Source: Jonesia quinghaiensis DSM 15701 (GTDB lineage: Bacteria > Actinomycetota > Actinomycetes > Actinomycetales > Cellulomonadaceae). Taken from it: a stretch of DNA of 64,000 bases. A program made the position numbers and the translations under genes. Below the pieces are notes generated by a model. The model was not told the origin of the DNA. It made no database searches and worked only from the letters and a program-made list of their open reading frames with translations. Positions 25,932 to 35,600 of the stretch are shown piece by piece. The stretch covers positions 124,001 to 188,000 of the forward strand of contig NZ_AUHN01000004.1 of assembly GCF_000423205.1 (NCBI RefSeq), given 5' to 3'. Positions within the stretch are counted from its first letter, which is position 1. Each line of letters begins with the position of its first letter.

Positions 25932-28292
25932 ATGAGCCACAACCGCGGCACTACACGCCGACGGAAAGTCGGCGCTGCCACCGCCATGATTGCGGTGGCC
26001 TGCAGCGCCGTCGTCGCAGCACCTACCCAGGCAGCGACGCCCGTCTACACCTTCGACTTTGGGACGTCGTCGTCCCCCGTCACCTCCGGTTACACCCGGG
26101 TCGACCCATCCACCACCTACACCGCTGCACGCGGTTACGGCCTGACAACCACCGTTGACTCCCGCGACCGCGGCACCTCAGGTGGCGCCAACGACCTGCA
26201 ACGCGACTTCGTCAACGCAGCAGACATTCGTTTCGCCGTGGATCTCCCCAACGGAACCTACGACGTCACCACCTCATCAGGGGACTGGCTTGGTACCAGC
26301 CGCACCGACTTCACCATCGAAGGTAAAGCATCGGGCAACGGCAACGCTGGGAAAGGCACCGTTAAAGACGTCACCCACAGCGGGGTTGTCGTGTCCGATG
26401 GGCAACTCAACATTCAAGCAAGCGGCACCGGGGCTCGCCTCAACGCCGTGAAAATCACGCCCAAATCGGTGACAGCCCCAGTCAACGGCAAAGAAATTGA
26501 ACGCCTCGACCGTGCAGCTGTGGCCGTGCCCGGCTCCAACGGCGGGAACCTGGTGTCCTGGCGTTTCCTCGCTGATGACCCCACAAACATCGCGTTCAAC
26601 GTGTACCGCAACGGCACAAGACTGAACTCTGCACCCATCACCAACTCCACGAACTTCCACGACGCTGGGGGAACCCCCGCCTCGTCATACGAAATTCGTA
26701 GCGTCATCAACGGCAAAGAAACCGCCGTGGCGACAGGGTTGCGTGTGTGGGGTAGCGGCTACCGGTCAGTGAAACTCCAAAAACCTGCAGGTGGGAAAAC
26801 CCCCGACGGCGTGAACTACACCTACTCAGCGAACGACGCATCAGTGGGTGACCTCGACGGTGATGGCACCTACGAAATGCTCGTCATGTGGTCACCCAGT
26901 AACGCCAAAGACAACTCCCAATCGGGGTACACCGGTGAAGTGTTCCTCGACGCCTACCGCATGGACGGCAAACAGTTGTGGCGGATCTCGCTCGGCAAAA
27001 ACATTCGCGCAGGCGCCCACTACAGCCCTTACATGGTGTACGACCTCAACGGTGACGGACGCTCCGAAGTGGTACTCCGTACCGCCGACGGCACCAAAGA
27101 CGGTAAAGGCACCGTGATTGGCGATGCCTCAAAGGACTACCGCAACTCCAAAGGTTACGTCCTGTCCGGGCCGGAATACCTCACCTTGTTTGACGGACTC
27201 ACCGGAGCAGCGCAAAGCACCATTAACTACGTCCCAGCACGTGGCACCGTGTCCTCTTGGGGAGATAGTTACGGCAACCGCGTAGACCGTTTCCTCGCAT
27301 CAGTGGCATACCTTGACGGAAAAACACCATCCGTTGTGTTCCAACGCGGCTACTACACCCGCACCGTCGTCGCAGCATTCGACTACAAAGGTGGCAAACT
27401 CCAACAACGCTGGGTGTTTGACTCCAACAACAACTCCGGCACCGCAGGGCAAGGAAACCACCAGCAGTCCATCGCTGATGTTGACGGTGACGGTAAAGAC
27501 GAAATCATCCTCGGTTCACTCGTCCTCGACGACAACGGGAAAGTCCTCCACAACACCAAAGCTGGACACGGAGACGCCCTGCACGTTGGTGACTTTGACC
27601 CATCACGCCCCGGCATGGAAATCTTCATGGTCCACGAAGACATGAAAGCCTCCGGAAACAAGGGCTCCACCTTCCGTGACGGCAAAACTGGGCAAGTACT
27701 CTGGTCCACACCCGCAACCGCTGACACCGGCCGCGGCACAACCGGTGACATTGACCCACGCCACCCAGGTGCAGAATCATGGGCGATGAGCTCCACGCGC
27801 TACCTCATGAGCGCCAAGGGCGAAAAGATCTCCAACTCCACACCAGCAGCGAACTTCATGGTGTGGTGGGACGGTGACCTCCTGCGCGAAATCGGTGACC
27901 ACACGTACAACTCATCCATCGCAGCCGGAACACCAACCATCTCTAAATGGAACTGGACATCCAACAAATCCGACCGGATCGCCACGTTCAACGGCACACT
28001 CACCAACAACACCACCAAAGGCACCCCCGCCCTCCAGGCAGACCTCTTTGGTGACTGGCGTGAAGAAGTGGTGTACCGCTCTGAAGACTCCTCGGAACTA
28101 CGGATCTACACCACCGGAATCCCCACCACACACCGGTTGGTCACCCTCATGCAAGACCCCACCTACCGTGTCGCTGTGGCATGGCAGAACTCCGGGTACA
28201 ACCAACCACCACACACCAGCTACTTCATTGGTGACGGCATGAAAACCCCACCAGCACCCAAGGTCACCTTCACCGGAGGCACAGGGCGCTAA
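25932..28292 (+). CDS. Secreted rhamnogalacturonan endolyase, PL11
   Basis: A 786-residue extracellular enzyme that cuts the rhamnogalacturonan-I backbone of pectin by beta-elimination. The signal peptide (RRRKVGAATAMIAVACS...) ends near residue 34 at PTQAA. Residues about 36-175 form an N-terminal beta domain (TFDFGTSSSPV) of the kind attached to pectin-active enzymes. From about 185 the PL11 eight-bladed propeller starts: ERLDRAAVAVPGSNGGNLVSW, FNVYRNG, SVGDLDGDGTYEM, VYDLNGDGRSEVV, ADVDGDGKDEII, DLFGDWREEVVYR; the D-x-D-x-D loops bind calcium. AAGGAG precedes ATG 25932; the longer open frame upstream is not coding. A terminator follows. Confidence 0.92.
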   Translation: MSHNRGTTRRRKVGAATAMIAVACSAVVAAPTQAATPVYTFDFGTSSSPVTSGYTRVDPSTTYTAARGYGLTTTVDSRDRGTSGGANDLQRDFVNAADIRFAVDLPNGTYDVTTSSGDWLGTSRTDFTIEGKASGNGNAGKGTVKDVTHSGVVVSDGQLNIQASGTGARLNAVKITPKSVTAPVNGKEIERLDRAAVAVPGSNGGNLVSWRFLADDPTNIAFNVYRNGTRLNSAPITNSTNFHDAGGTPASSYEIRSVINGKETAVATGLRVWGSGYRSVKLQKPAGGKTPDGVNYTYSANDASVGDLDGDGTYEMLVMWSPSNAKDNSQSGYTGEVFLDAYRMDGKQLWRISLGKNIRAGAHYSPYMVYDLNGDGRSEVVLRTADGTKDGKGTVIGDASKDYRNSKGYVLSGPEYLTLFDGLTGAAQSTINYVPARGTVSSWGDSYGNRVDRFLASVAYLDGKTPSVVFQRGYYTRTVVAAFDYKGGKLQQRWVFDSNNNSGTAGQGNHQQSIADVDGDGKDEIILGSLVLDDNGKVLHNTKAGHGDALHVGDFDPSRPGMEIFMVHEDMKASGNKGSTFRDGKTGQVLWSTPATADTGRGTTGDIDPRHPGAESWAMSSTRYLMSAKGEKISNSTPAANFMVWWDGDLLREIGDHTYNSSIAAGTPTISKWNWTSNKSDRIATFNGTLTNNTTKGTPALQADLFGDWREEVVYRSEDSSELRIYTTGIPTTHRLVTLMQDPTYRVAVAWQNSGYNQPPHTSYFIGDGMKTPPAPKVTFTGGTGR

Positions 28293-28311
28293 CCCCGCAC
28301 CACCTAACACT

Positions 28312-28357
28312 GCAACGCCCGGCTAGGAACACTTCTGTGTTTCCTGCCGGGCGTTGC
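28312..28357. terminator. Terminator after the PL11 gene
   Basis: GCAACGCCCGGC at 28312-28323 pairs perfectly with GCCGGGCGTTGC at 28346-28357; within the loop GGAA-CAC / GTG-TTCC extends the stem. It lies 20 bp after the PL11 stop codon. Confidence 0.8.
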
Positions 28358-28505
28358 TGCATAGAAACCCATACTCTTGTGGAACGGCACCACCACAGCA
28401 GCACATATTTTTACTGACCTGCGTGTTCATGGGTGTACCGCTTAACATCTGCGCACATGCGGCCTACTCTTGCTAGGAAAGCCCGCGGCCCGGTCAGGAG
28501 TTACG

Positions 28506-30188
28506 TTGAACAACGCAGTTACCACACCGACGTCCCCGGATGTAGTCATCATCGGGGCTGGCCTCGCCGGGTTAGTGACCGCCTGCGAACTCATAGACGC
28601 CGGTAAACGCGTGACCATCGTTGACCAAGAGAACTCGCACAACCTGGGTGGGCAAGCCTGGTGGTCCTTTGGCGGACTATTCTTGGTTGACACCCCTGAA
28701 CAGCGCCACCTGGGTGTGAAAGACTCCCTTGACCTGGCCCTACAGGACTGGTTTGGTAGCGCATCGTTTGACCGCCCCGAAGATTATTGGCCCCGCAAAT
28801 GGGCGCGTGCCTACGTCGAATGGGCTGCCGGAGAAAAACGGTCCTGGCTCGCCAGCCTCGGAGTGAAACTGTTCCCCGTCGTAGGGTGGGCTGAGCGTGG
28901 TGGTGGCGGCGCCATTGGCCATGGCAACTCCGTTCCCCGTTTCCACATTGCGTGGGGCACCGGTCCAGCAATTGTTGCCCCCTTCATCGCGAAAGTCACC
29001 CAAGCCGTTGCAACAGGTCAGGCTGAAATCCGATACCGACACCGTGTTGACCACCTGATCGTGGAATCCGGGTCCGTCACCGGGGTGCGCGGCGCAGTCC
29101 TTTTGCCCGATGCCAGCCCACGTGGGCAAGCATCGTCCCGAGAAGTAGTGGGGGCTTTTGAAGTCCGCGCACCCGCTGTTGTTGTCGCCTCCGGTGGTAT
29201 TGGGGGAAACCACGAACTCGTGCGGGCTAACTGGCCGGTGCGGCTCGGTGACCCACCACAACACATGCTCTCCGGGGTGCCCGCCCACGTTGACGGGCGC
29301 ATGTTTGACATCGCCGAACATGCCGGGGCACACCTCATTAACGAAGACCGCATGTGGCACTACACCGAAGGTGTCACCAACGTTGACCCCGTGTGGGCAG
29401 AACACGGCATCCGCATTCTCCCCGGCCCCAGTTCCCTATGGTTCGATGCCACCGGTAAACGCCTACCCCCACCACTGTGGCCAGGTTTCGACACCCTCAG
29501 CACCCTGGAATACCTGTCACTGACCGGGTATGACCACTCATGGTTTGTGCTCACCCAAAAAATCATTGAAAAAGAGTTTGCGCTCTCCGGGTCAGAACAA
29601 AACCCTGACCTCACCGGTAAAGACATGAAACTCCTCGCGCAACGGATGAAACCCGGCGCACCAGGGCCAGTAGAAATGTTTAAAGAAAGCGGCCTCGACT
29701 TCCTGGTTGCCGACACCCTCGACGAGCTCGTAGCGAAAATGGCCCGTGAATCAGACGGTGCTGACCTCGACGTGGAAAACATTTGCGCTGAAGTGCGCGC
29801 CCACGACCGTGAAGTAGTGAACGGCTTCGGCAAAGACAGCCAAATCAACGCTGTGCGCTCAGCCCGCGCCTACCGTGGTGACAAACTTCTGCGCGTCTCC
29901 TCACCGCACCAGTTCCAAGACCCAACCCACGGGCCACTAATCGCCGTGAAACTACACATCATTACCCGCAAAACCCTTGGCGGCATTGAAACAAACCTCG
30001 ACGGCGAAGTACTCGCCGAGGACGGCACCGCGATCCCCGGCCTCTACGCTGTTGGAGAGGTCAACGGGTTTGGCGGCGGCGGAATGCACGGGTACCGCGC
30101 ACTGGAAGGAACCTTCCTCGGCGGGTGCCTATTCACCGGGCGCACCGTAGGGCAAGTGCTAGCAAACGCACACCACAAAACCTCATGA
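28506..30188 (+). CDS. FAD-dependent dehydrogenase, fumarate reductase / ketosteroid dehydrogenase-like
   Basis: A 560-residue flavoprotein. The N-terminal dinucleotide motif is VVIIGAGLAGLVTACELIDAG followed by VTIVDQE; a second FAD part is at the C-terminus: GLYAVGEVNGFGGGGMHG and LEGTFLGGCLFTGR. The whole agrees with the COG3573-type FAD-binding dehydrogenases, relatives of fumarate reductase flavoprotein subunits and 3-ketosteroid dehydrogenases; substrate unknown. TTG 28506 is chosen as start since AGGAG stands five bases before it, while the upstream part of the frame has no such site. No signal peptide. It stands alone on the plus strand. Confidence 0.85.
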   Translation: MNNAVTTPTSPDVVIIGAGLAGLVTACELIDAGKRVTIVDQENSHNLGGQAWWSFGGLFLVDTPEQRHLGVKDSLDLALQDWFGSASFDRPEDYWPRKWARAYVEWAAGEKRSWLASLGVKLFPVVGWAERGGGGAIGHGNSVPRFHIAWGTGPAIVAPFIAKVTQAVATGQAEIRYRHRVDHLIVESGSVTGVRGAVLLPDASPRGQASSREVVGAFEVRAPAVVVASGGIGGNHELVRANWPVRLGDPPQHMLSGVPAHVDGRMFDIAEHAGAHLINEDRMWHYTEGVTNVDPVWAEHGIRILPGPSSLWFDATGKRLPPPLWPGFDTLSTLEYLSLTGYDHSWFVLTQKIIEKEFALSGSEQNPDLTGKDMKLLAQRMKPGAPGPVEMFKESGLDFLVADTLDELVAKMARESDGADLDVENICAEVRAHDREVVNGFGKDSQINAVRSARAYRGDKLLRVSSPHQFQDPTHGPLIAVKLHIITRKTLGGIETNLDGEVLAEDGTAIPGLYAVGEVNGFGGGGMHGYRALEGTFLGGCLFTGRTVGQVLANAHHKTS

Positions 30189-30262
30189 CGCCGATGCTTG
30201 AGGAACCGAACGTAAGCAGGTTACCGCACTAGGCCGCTCAAAAACCTAGGTGCACTATGTTG

Positions 30263-31066
30263 CTAACCGTTGCGCAACGCCCCAGACACAGTCGCTAACC
30301 ACAGCACCGCATCGAACCCTAACCATTGGCTGACACTCACCCACAGCATCCACATGGTTAACACCGACAAAAGGAGTTCTTCGCGCTTTGAGCCTGAGTC
30401 ACCCAGAATCGGGAAGGACAGGTTGCCGCTAGCACGCCACACATCGGAAAGTACGGGTGCCCGCCGCCACCACTTGGGTGGTTTCATCACAAACGGCCAG
30501 GTCACAGGAATGCCACCGGTCGTCACCAGGTCACCGATGAGGTGCGCTGCGTAACCGATGGCCACTGCGGAGGGGAACCACACCCAGTTATTGGAAGCGA
30601 ACAGCACCACACACACAGCAAGCCCAAGGCTTGCGATCCACGTGAGAAGGCGCCCCTCGGTGAGGTTGAGTGCCCGCAGCGCGAAGGCGCACAGCAGGAT
30701 CGCACCGATGCCTGCCCCAATGTGCAGTGTCCCGGTGCCATCAAGTTCCAACTGGAGCCGGGCAGCCCCAATAGACGCCGCACTCGCTAAACCTAAACCG
30801 AATAACGAATGGGTGCCCTTGCGGTGCCCCCCGGACAGGTTTTCACTAAGTTTCGCTGCGAGGTTTGACACCGGTGGCAGTGAGTGAGCGATGGTTCCAT
30901 TGTGGTGGTCGATGTCTGGGAGGAGAGCAGCGCCTGCAGCCACTGCCATACCGGCAGCTAACCCGGCGTTATCGAAGTCTCCCACAATGCCAAGTGTGCC
31001 CGGCACTGTTCCGGCCAACGCAAGCCAAGCCGCAGCTCCTGTCGCTGCGTGCGTGCTGCCCATCAT
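30263..31066 (-). CDS. Membrane-bound metal-dependent hydrolase, YdjM/DUF457-like
   Basis: About 267 residues with five or six membrane helices. Family marks are present: GSTHAATGAAAW at the N-terminus, LLPDIDHHNGTIAHSLP, GGHRKGTHSLFG and AAHLIGDLVTTGGIPV, giving the His/Asp set that is thought to bind metal. Tandem ATGs at 31066 and 31063 follow AGGTGG; the frame is open to 31093. Members of the family are loosely described as inner-membrane hydrolases; the actual reaction is not known. It is divergent from the matrixin-like gene with about 230 bp between. Confidence 0.85.
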   Translation of the reverse strand: MMGSTHAATGAAAWLALAGTVPGTLGIVGDFDNAGLAAGMAVAAGAALLPDIDHHNGTIAHSLPPVSNLAAKLSENLSGGHRKGTHSLFGLGLASAASIGAARLQLELDGTGTLHIGAGIGAILLCAFALRALNLTEGRLLTWIASLGLAVCVVLFASNNWVWFPSAVAIGYAAHLIGDLVTTGGIPVTWPFVMKPPKWWRRAPVLSDVWRASGNLSFPILGDSGSKREELLLSVLTMWMLWVSVSQWLGFDAVLWLATVSGALRNG

Positions 31067-31298
31067 GCTGTTGTGCCCACCTGTCCCCTGCACCGCTTGT
31101 GGCGGTCTATGTCACTGCCCAGCACAGCATAAGCGCAGGTACTGACATTGCCCGCCCCGTTTTGCGGGCATCAATCCCCATCACCCCGAAGACACAACAG
31201 TGTCGCGAGGAAAGCACTTTGTGTAACGGTTTGGAAAACTGCAATTCTTAAACGTTTAGCCACCGTAATTACCGCGGAATCATCAACATAATTCAGGT

Positions 31299-31844
31299 AT
31301 GAGACCCCCACGCATCTCTGCTGCGATTGCTGCCACCGCCCTGCTTACCGGTGCCACATTTATCCCAGCAGCCCCCGCCCTCGCCTACACCACCAACGGA
31401 TGCGTCTGGTCCGGATCTTCACTACGCATCAACAGCAGCGGCGTCAGCGGAAGTTACCTCAGCGGCTTAACCTCCGCGATCTCCAACTACAACATCCGCA
31501 CCGACGTCACCCTCACCCGTACAACAGCAAGCGGACCGGCATTCACAGCCCGCACCAGTAACTACGGGGCAACCGGTTGGGAAGGGCGAGCCCAAGTGAA
31601 CTGTTTATCTGGTGCGGTAAGCACACGCTCAGCCTCATCTCAAATAAATACCCACTACGTGAAATCCAGTGCCCCACTAAACCGCATCAAAGTGTTGTGG
31701 CTCCACGAACTTGGGCACTCACTCGGGCTCGGGCACGTCTCCAACTCCTATCGAATCATGTACCCCCAAGCCGTTGTCCCCTACAACAACGGCGTCACTG
31801 CTCTCACCACCGACGAAATCAACGGAATCAACGCCCTGTACTGA
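31299..31844 (+). CDS. Secreted matrixin-like zinc metalloprotease
   Basis: A 181-residue protein with signal peptide ending PALA (residue 29) and a short catalytic domain. HELGHSLGLGH at 136-146 is the zinc-binding site of metzincins, and M154 in SYRIMYP is the Met-turn. The domain is small for an M10 protease and lacks any propeptide or cysteine switch. It should act outside the cell. The lipoprotein gene at 31903 follows 58 bp later on the same strand and may share its transcript. The substrate is unknown. Confidence 0.85.
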   Translation: MRPPRISAAIAATALLTGATFIPAAPALAYTTNGCVWSGSSLRINSSGVSGSYLSGLTSAISNYNIRTDVTLTRTTASGPAFTARTSNYGATGWEGRAQVNCLSGAVSTRSASSQINTHYVKSSAPLNRIKVLWLHELGHSLGLGHVSNSYRIMYPQAVVPYNNGVTALTTDEINGINALY

Positions 31845-31902
31845 TCCCACACCCGCCGGACGCGCCCGGCCACCGCACACACGCATCGACAAGGACGACA
31901 CC

Positions 31903-32523
31903 ATGCGACACACACAAACAGCGGGCCTCGCGTTAACTGGCATCATGGCACTGGCCCTCACCGGTTGCGCCTCAACCCTGACCCTGACCGAGTCTGGCTC
32001 CATGACAACCACCGACTATTCACGGGTTGCCCTCTACGATTCGCTTGACGCCATGAGCGCCGACTCTGACCTGGTAGTTGTTGGCATTGTGGGCACCCAA
32101 ACCACTGTCTACGACATCGACGACATCACGCCGTTTACCCTGTCGACTGTCACCATCCAGGACGCCGTCCTCGGCGAAGCACCGGCAGACGCCATCACCG
32201 TGCGCCAATTTGGGGATGTCTCTATTGCAGACACCGAAGAAATCCTCACCCCAGGAACCACCTACTTGCTATACCTCACCGAATCAGGGCTCAGCGGTGA
32301 GCTTGCTGCGCACTACTACGTCACCGGGGTGACTGCAGGGATCTACCAAGCCAAAACCGCACAACGCTCGCCCTCGCGGATTAGTCCGCAAACGCTAAGC
32401 CAAAACACCCTAAACTCGTTGACCTTTGAACACATTTCCACCGAAGACGGCGACGAGCTGCCCAGCAACGTCACCCTCGACACTGCTGAATCAGCCGATG
32501 CCCCACCAACCTCAGACCGGTAA
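31903..32523 (+). CDS. Lipoprotein of unknown function
   Basis: A 206-residue protein with signal sequence LALTGIMALALTGC, lipobox LTGC (Cys at residue 22), preceded by AAGGA at the ATG 31903. The mature part has a beta-rich domain: DSDLVVVGIVGT, FTLSTVTIQDAVLG, ITVRQFGDV and TTYLLYLTESG, resembling small secreted beta-barrel domains found in proteases' neighbours, but no named family is claimed. The tail is acidic and disordered. It follows the matrixin-like gene and is closed by a strong terminator. Confidence 0.75.
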   Translation: MRHTQTAGLALTGIMALALTGCASTLTLTESGSMTTTDYSRVALYDSLDAMSADSDLVVVGIVGTQTTVYDIDDITPFTLSTVTIQDAVLGEAPADAITVRQFGDVSIADTEEILTPGTTYLLYLTESGLSGELAAHYYVTGVTAGIYQAKTAQRSPSRISPQTLSQNTLNSLTFEHISTEDGDELPSNVTLDTAESADAPPTSDR

Positions 32524-32540
32524 AACACAGCACACAAAAA

Positions 32541-32578
32541 GACTGTGGGGCGGAAGCTATAGCTTCCGCCCCACAGTC
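32541..32578. terminator. Strong bidirectional terminator
   Basis: An 18-bp perfect stem, GACTGTGGGGCGGAAGCT and its complement, around the two bases AT. It lies between the lipoprotein gene (plus) and the surface-protein gene (minus); the A5 tract just before it is a T run for minus-strand transcripts. Confidence 0.9.
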
Positions 32579-32601
32579 ATAAGGAACACGTGAGTGACTG
32601 A

Positions 32602-35600
32602 CTACAGACCGTCAGTGACCCGCCCTCGACGTGCCAGAACAATCACACCACCAGCAACGATGAGTGCCCCTGCAGCCAGCGCAAATGCCAAGCCAGACCA
32701 CCCAGTGTCACTCAAACCACCACCAGAGGCGACCCCCTCATCAGCGCCAGTCTCTGCATCACTCAGTGATGGGTTTCCGCCGTCTTCGCCACCACCGAGA
32801 GCGCCATCCACAGGCGCTTCAGGCAGCAGCACCACACCGGCGTCCCACGTGGGGTCCACACCTTCAGTTGCGGTGAACGGACGGTCATAGTCGTCGGTGA
32901 GGTTGTCATTGCCAGCACCCAACGTGATCATGACCGTCAGCCCGGTTGACACATCAGCATCAGAATCAACGGCACTGTTCTTACCCGCGTCACGCTTAGT
33001 GAATTGGTACTTCTTCTGCTGAGCGTCGGTCAAAGTAAACCGCACCTGATAGTCACCAGCTGGCAGCTCATCAAAGAGGTAACGGCCTTCGCTGTCAGTT
33101 GTTGTCGTGTCCAACACCGAACCATCAGCGTGAAGAAGGTCAACGGTCACACCCGCAAGGCGCGGCTCTGACTCTCCCTGACGTCCGTCATTGTTTTCAT
33201 CAATCCACACGTAGTCACCAATCGCGTACGTTCTGCGCACGAAACCGAAGTCGAGGGTTGGGTCGTGGTCTCCACCTTCAGTGAGCCCTTCCGAGGTGGC
33301 AGTCCACTCAGAGGAGTCCCCTTCACGGTCCCCCACACCAGGTGTGGTGGGCAGGTACTCCCGCAAAGCGTCGCCTGATTCCTCACGAACAATGCTCACC
33401 GTGTAAGACTCACCAGGTTGGAGCACCGGCAAGTCACCAAAGTGGTAGCCACCATCTTTATCAGTGGTGACCCGGTCGACAAGGTCCCCGAACACGTCGG
33501 TGACCGGTTGACCGTCTGGGCCAGTGACCTCAAGAACGACACCAGGGATCCCTGGTTCTTGCGGGTCTTGGCGCCCATCGCGGTTTTCATCAACCCACAC
33601 GTAGTCACCAATGGACACCACCGCTTGGTAGGTGTTGGTGACATTCACTGAAACATCCTGACCAGCAAGAACAGTGACCTCAGAATCGCTGAGGACTGCA
33701 CCAAGGAAGGCGTGCCCAGCAAACTCTGGGGCATCTTCTTCCACAAGGGTGATCTGTGTACCGGGAGGGAACTGGACACCTAGGGCGGTCACGGTGCCAT
33801 CACCAGGAACAGTTACCTGCCCGGAGAGTTGTTCTGTTTCAAGCAACACTCCCGTTGGAGGGGTAGCTGTCCAGGTGAAGTTGTAGTTGGCGTTGTCTGC
33901 CTCAGTTGGTCCACCATCAACGGTTTTCACCAGGGAAATGGTGCCCGCATCCATGGGGGTGTTCGGAATCTCCACGGACAACGATGTGCCATCTGGTTCA
34001 ACCGTCACACTGAACGTGTCAGCAGTTTTGTAGTAACCCTGCGGCGCACGCACCTCACGGATGGTGTACTGCCCTGGAGTAGCAACACGCAACGCACTGT
34101 GGGTTCCCGGCGTGTCGCCCGGAACAACCAACCGCCCACCAACAACGTACGCGTTATCGACCACAACGTTGTTCAACGAGTCGAGAACTTCAAACACGGC
34201 CGTGTCATCATCGATGGTGACGTTTGGGTCATCAGCATCAACTTTGAAAATGTTCAGTGGGTAGTCGTTCGTTTTCGTCACCGTGGCGGTGGAGTTACTG
34301 ACCTTGTTCATGACAGGTGAGTCCACCTCCCACGAATCAATGTTGGCTCGGTACATGATCTCGAACACCGCGTCAGAACCAGCGGCAACATTGCCCGAAG
34401 AATCAATGATCATGTTGCCTTGGTCAACAACGGCACGAATATTACGGCCCACGTTTTGGTCATTGGTTGTGGCAGTTGGTGATTCAGCGCTCGCCACAAA
34501 CCCGTCAAGAGTGAGCCCAGCACCTGTGAGGTCGTCTTCAATGGAACGGAGCGGACCTGAATAGCCTGGTGGAACAATCAACGTCACCTTGTAGGTGAAG
34601 TCACCTGGTTGGTAGGCAGCCTCGTCAGGTGTTCCATCAGTGTGCTCAACCCGAAGGTTGTTGGTGAACTCACCAGTGACAGGGTCGTAGATCTCCTTGA
34701 AGACCTGGATTCCTTCACCAAGCGAGGAACCAGTGACGCTGACACCACCAAGGTAGTCACCGTCAATCGATTTCGTGCCGCGGTAGCTTGCCTGGTTGGT
34801 GATTTCCAGAACTTGACGTTCCATCAGAGGGTGCGTTTGCAGCTCAAGTGTCACAACGAGACGCCCATCGCCACCCCATGTTTGCAGGCTGGTGAGGAAT
34901 TCTGCGCTCGGAGTGATTTGCACACCGTCCGCTACCCGCTCCAACTCGAAAGAAGACGCTGTCAGCGCGTTTCCTTTGTAGGTCGCGGTAATTCCAACGT
35001 TTTCGAGGTTATCGCCGAGGTCAAAGATGTCCTCATCAACATGGTCCACAATGTTGGTGGTGGCAATGTCGATCTGGTCATCGTTTGCTGACGTCGCATC
35101 AACCACAATGTCGTAAGCAATGGTCGCTGCTTCGCCCACCCTGACGTTGACCAGAGATTGGTCGGCGCTCTTGGTGAACACGGTGGAGTCTGTGACGCCA
35201 TCAGTTGTGTCGCCACGGTCGCGGACTGTGGTTGTAGCTCGGCGCGTGGTGGTGCGCTCGGTCCCATCACCATCAGTGGTGTAACGGAACTGAGCGTTAT
35301 TGCGGTGCGTGTAGGTGACGTATCCCGTTTCAGGGTGCGTGGAGCGTCCCGCTGCTTCGAGGGATGTCAATGTTGACACCGCAGTAACGGTCCAGTTCTC
35401 TGTGACATCGCGCCCGACGTTAACGGTCAGTGTGCGCTGGTCACCGGAAACAACATACTCACCCACTTGTGGGTCCAGTGGATCAAGGGCTTCAGTGAGT
35501 GGAGTATCCACCCCATTAACCGTTGCGGTGATGAATGGTGCACTGGCTGGCGTCCACGTTGAACCAACAGGCAGGGTGTCAACGATAAAAACATCATCGG

